A stretch of DNA of 64,000 nt from NCBI RefSeq assembly GCF_027533845.1, contig NZ_JAPZVN010000030.1:1-64000 (forward strand), written 5' to 3'. The DNA is from Streptomyces sp. RPT161. GTDB lineage: Bacteria > Actinomycetota > Actinomycetes > Streptomycetales > Streptomycetaceae. Below the pieces are notes generated by a model. It did no database searches. It was given only the letters and a program-made list of their open reading frames with translations, and was not told the DNA's origin. This document shows positions 62,735-64,000 of this stretch, one piece after another (the first letter of the stretch is position 1; each line of letters opens with the position of its first letter). Both the position numbers and the translations under genes were made by a program.

Positions 62735-64000
62735 TCAACCGCCGTACGCCGAGAAGGCCTTGGCGAACGCGTTCGGGTCCTGGGTGATCGACGAGCAGGT
62801 CGCATCGGCGTAGTTCTTGGCGCCACCGGCGCACTGCTTGTCGCGCGTCGCGGACCACATCGACAGCCACGCCAGGTTCTTGGACTTGGCGAAGTCGGCG
62901 AGCTTGGTGGCGTCCGCGACGGTGAAGGTCTCGGCGCTCACGTCGTTCACCCCGATCATCGGCGTGACCGCGATCTTCTTCCACGCGTCCGCGTCGGAGA
63001 TCCCCAAGACGCTCTTGACCTGCGCCTGGGTGGCGGTGGCGCCGTCGATCGCGTACTGGCCCATGTCACCGCTGAACGACGAGCCGTAGTCCATCGCCAT
63101 GATGTTGACGGCGTTGATGTCCACCCCGTTGCTCTTGGCGTTGGACAGCAGGTTGATGCCGTCCTGGGTGAGTCCGGTGGGCATGGCGGGCAGGGTGAAG
63201 GAGACCTCAAGGCCCGGGTGGGACTTCTGCAGTTGGGCGATGGCCTGTGCGCGCTGGGTGTTGGCGGCGGTGTTGGCCAGCGCGCCGCCCTCCACATCGA
63301 AGTCGACCTTGGTGAGCTTGTACTGGTCGACGACCTTGCCGTAGGCGCCGGCCAGCGCGGAGGCCGACGAACAGGTGGTGGCCAGCTCGTTGCCGTTGGC
63401 GCCGCCGAAGGAGACCCGTACATCACCGCCCGCCGCGCGCAGCGCGCCGATCTGGTTGGCGGTGGCGTCACCGCCCAGGTCGGTCACCCCGCCCCACTTG
63501 GGGGTGCAGGAGCCGCCGTCGGTGATGAAGGCGAGGTTGAACTGCTTGACGCCGGTCGCCTTCTCGGCGGCCACCAGGTCGTAGGCCGGGTAGAGCGAGG
63601 TGTCCACGTAGGGCGAGAAGCCCGCGCTGGCAGAACTGCCGTTGCCGGAACCGGAAGTGGGGGTGGCGGTCGGCGTCGGGCTCTGGGTGGGCGCGGTGGT
63701 GGGGGACGAGGTCGGGGCGGTCGTCGGGGTGCCGGTGGGGCGGCCGGTGGGGGTCGGGGTGGGGCCGCCGTCCACGGAGCAATTGGCGTTGTCTATGAGG
63801 CAGTTGGCCGGGGCGGCCCCGGACCCGCCGGTGGCGACGAAGCCCACGGTGACCGACTTCCCGGCCGGTATGGAGCTGTCCCAGTCCTCGCCGGTGACAG
63901 TGATCGTCGAGCCGTTGGCGGTGTACTTGCCGTTCCACAGCGAACTGATCCTGGCGCCGTCCGGCAGGTCGAACTTCAGCGTCCAGCCGGACAGCGCCTG
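62735..64000 (-). CDS. Secreted chitinase, CBM2 plus GH18 (5' part beyond right edge)
   Basis: The last 421 residues of an exported polysaccharide-binding glycosidase. The visible N-terminal part (WTLKFDLPDGARISSLWNGKYTANGSTITVTGEDWDSSIPAGKSVTVGFVATG) is a family 2 carbohydrate-binding module. A Thr/Pro-rich linker of about 60 residues follows (positions 63640-63770). The GH18 barrel reads FSPYVDTSLYPAYDLVAAEKATGVKQFNLAFITDG, VRVSFGGANGNELA, the DxxDxDxE-like catalytic site KLTKVDFDVEGGALAN (Glu near 63293) and NIMAMDYGSSFSGDMGQYAI. The C-terminus is complete (KAFSAYGG). The start codon, signal peptide and promoter lie outside the window. The PT linker uses almost only Thr/Pro/Ser codons, typical of such enzymes. 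Confidence 0.93.
   Translation of the reverse strand, partial: QALSGWTLKFDLPDGARISSLWNGKYTANGSTITVTGEDWDSSIPAGKSVTVGFVATGGSGAAPANCLIDNANCSVDGGPTPTPTGRPTGTPTTAPTSSPTTAPTQSPTPTATPTSGSGNGSSASAGFSPYVDTSLYPAYDLVAAEKATGVKQFNLAFITDGGSCTPKWGGVTDLGGDATANQIGALRAAGGDVRVSFGGANGNELATTCSSASALAGAYGKVVDQYKLTKVDFDVEGGALANTAANTQRAQAIAQLQKSHPGLEVSFTLPAMPTGLTQDGINLLSNAKSNGVDINAVNIMAMDYGSSFSGDMGQYAIDGATATQAQVKSVLGISDADAWKKIAVTPMIGVNDVSAETFTVADATKLADFAKSKNLAWLSMWSATRDKQCAGGAKNYADATCSSITQDPNAFAKAFSAYGG

Overview
The window is high-GC actinobacterial DNA, almost certainly from Streptomyces or a close relative. The evidence is extreme GC3 codon use, GTG and TTG starts, an adpA-ornA pair whose adpA carries one TTA codon, a LAL regulator, a modular type I polyketide synthase, a class F sortase, and a gene order from citrate synthase to ornA that I recognise, from memory, as running parallel to part of the S. 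coelicolor core chromosome. No mobile element, CRISPR array or rRNA was seen; one tRNA (His) is present.

Positions 1-16.0 kb hold the right edge of a polyketide gene cluster. A giant PKS gene starts at 5850 on the minus strand and runs off the left edge. It reads ACP, then KS-AT-KR-ACP, then KS. The lone N-terminal ACP has no AT or other loading domain, so this is probably the first protein of the assembly line, with its starter unit delivered in trans. A divergent family-1 glycosyltransferase (6077-7198), a LAL regulator (12149-14950) and a type II thioesterase (15184-15951) look like cluster members. Between them lie a PH-domain membrane pair, a small membrane protein and a NarL-type two-component system whose link to the cluster is unclear. 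ACCCCTA-type repeats occur upstream of the PKS/glycosyltransferase pair and upstream of the thioesterase.

Positions 16.5-21.6 kb are a patchwork of small regulators and accessory genes: MarR, TetR with a DUF4865 gene, a tiny HTH protein, another TetR, a DedA-type protein, a copper chaperone behind a CsoR-type operator, and an SDR.

Positions 22-46.7 kb are core metabolism and catabolic loci: citrate synthase, a RecD2-like helicase, ribokinase, a secreted repeat protein with a class F sortase, a LacI-controlled three-gene catabolic operon, a MarR-GNAT fusion, a TIM-barrel isomerase, a lipoprotein, a fused tandem ABC exporter, and an agmatinase/guanidinobutyrase locus (ThDP enzyme, ureohydrolase, SSS symporter, divergent PucR).

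Positions 46.7-55.3 kb form a leucine/acyl-CoA catabolism block: TesB thioesterase, acyl-CoA dehydrogenase, TetR, then divergently methylcrotonyl-CoA carboxylase beta and alpha, HMG-CoA lyase and isovaleryl-type acyl-CoA dehydrogenase. Overlapping operators lie in the divergent gap. The desferrioxamine genes I would expect next are absent: a short gap with a perfect 20-bp palindrome leads straight to a small conserved protein and glmS.

Positions 57.7-64 kb hold a universal stress protein, the pleiotropic regulator AdpA (unusually long, with a TTA codon), oligoribonuclease, tRNA-His, an HdeD-like protein, a chorismate mutase, and the 3' part of a CBM2-GH18 chitinase cut by the right edge.
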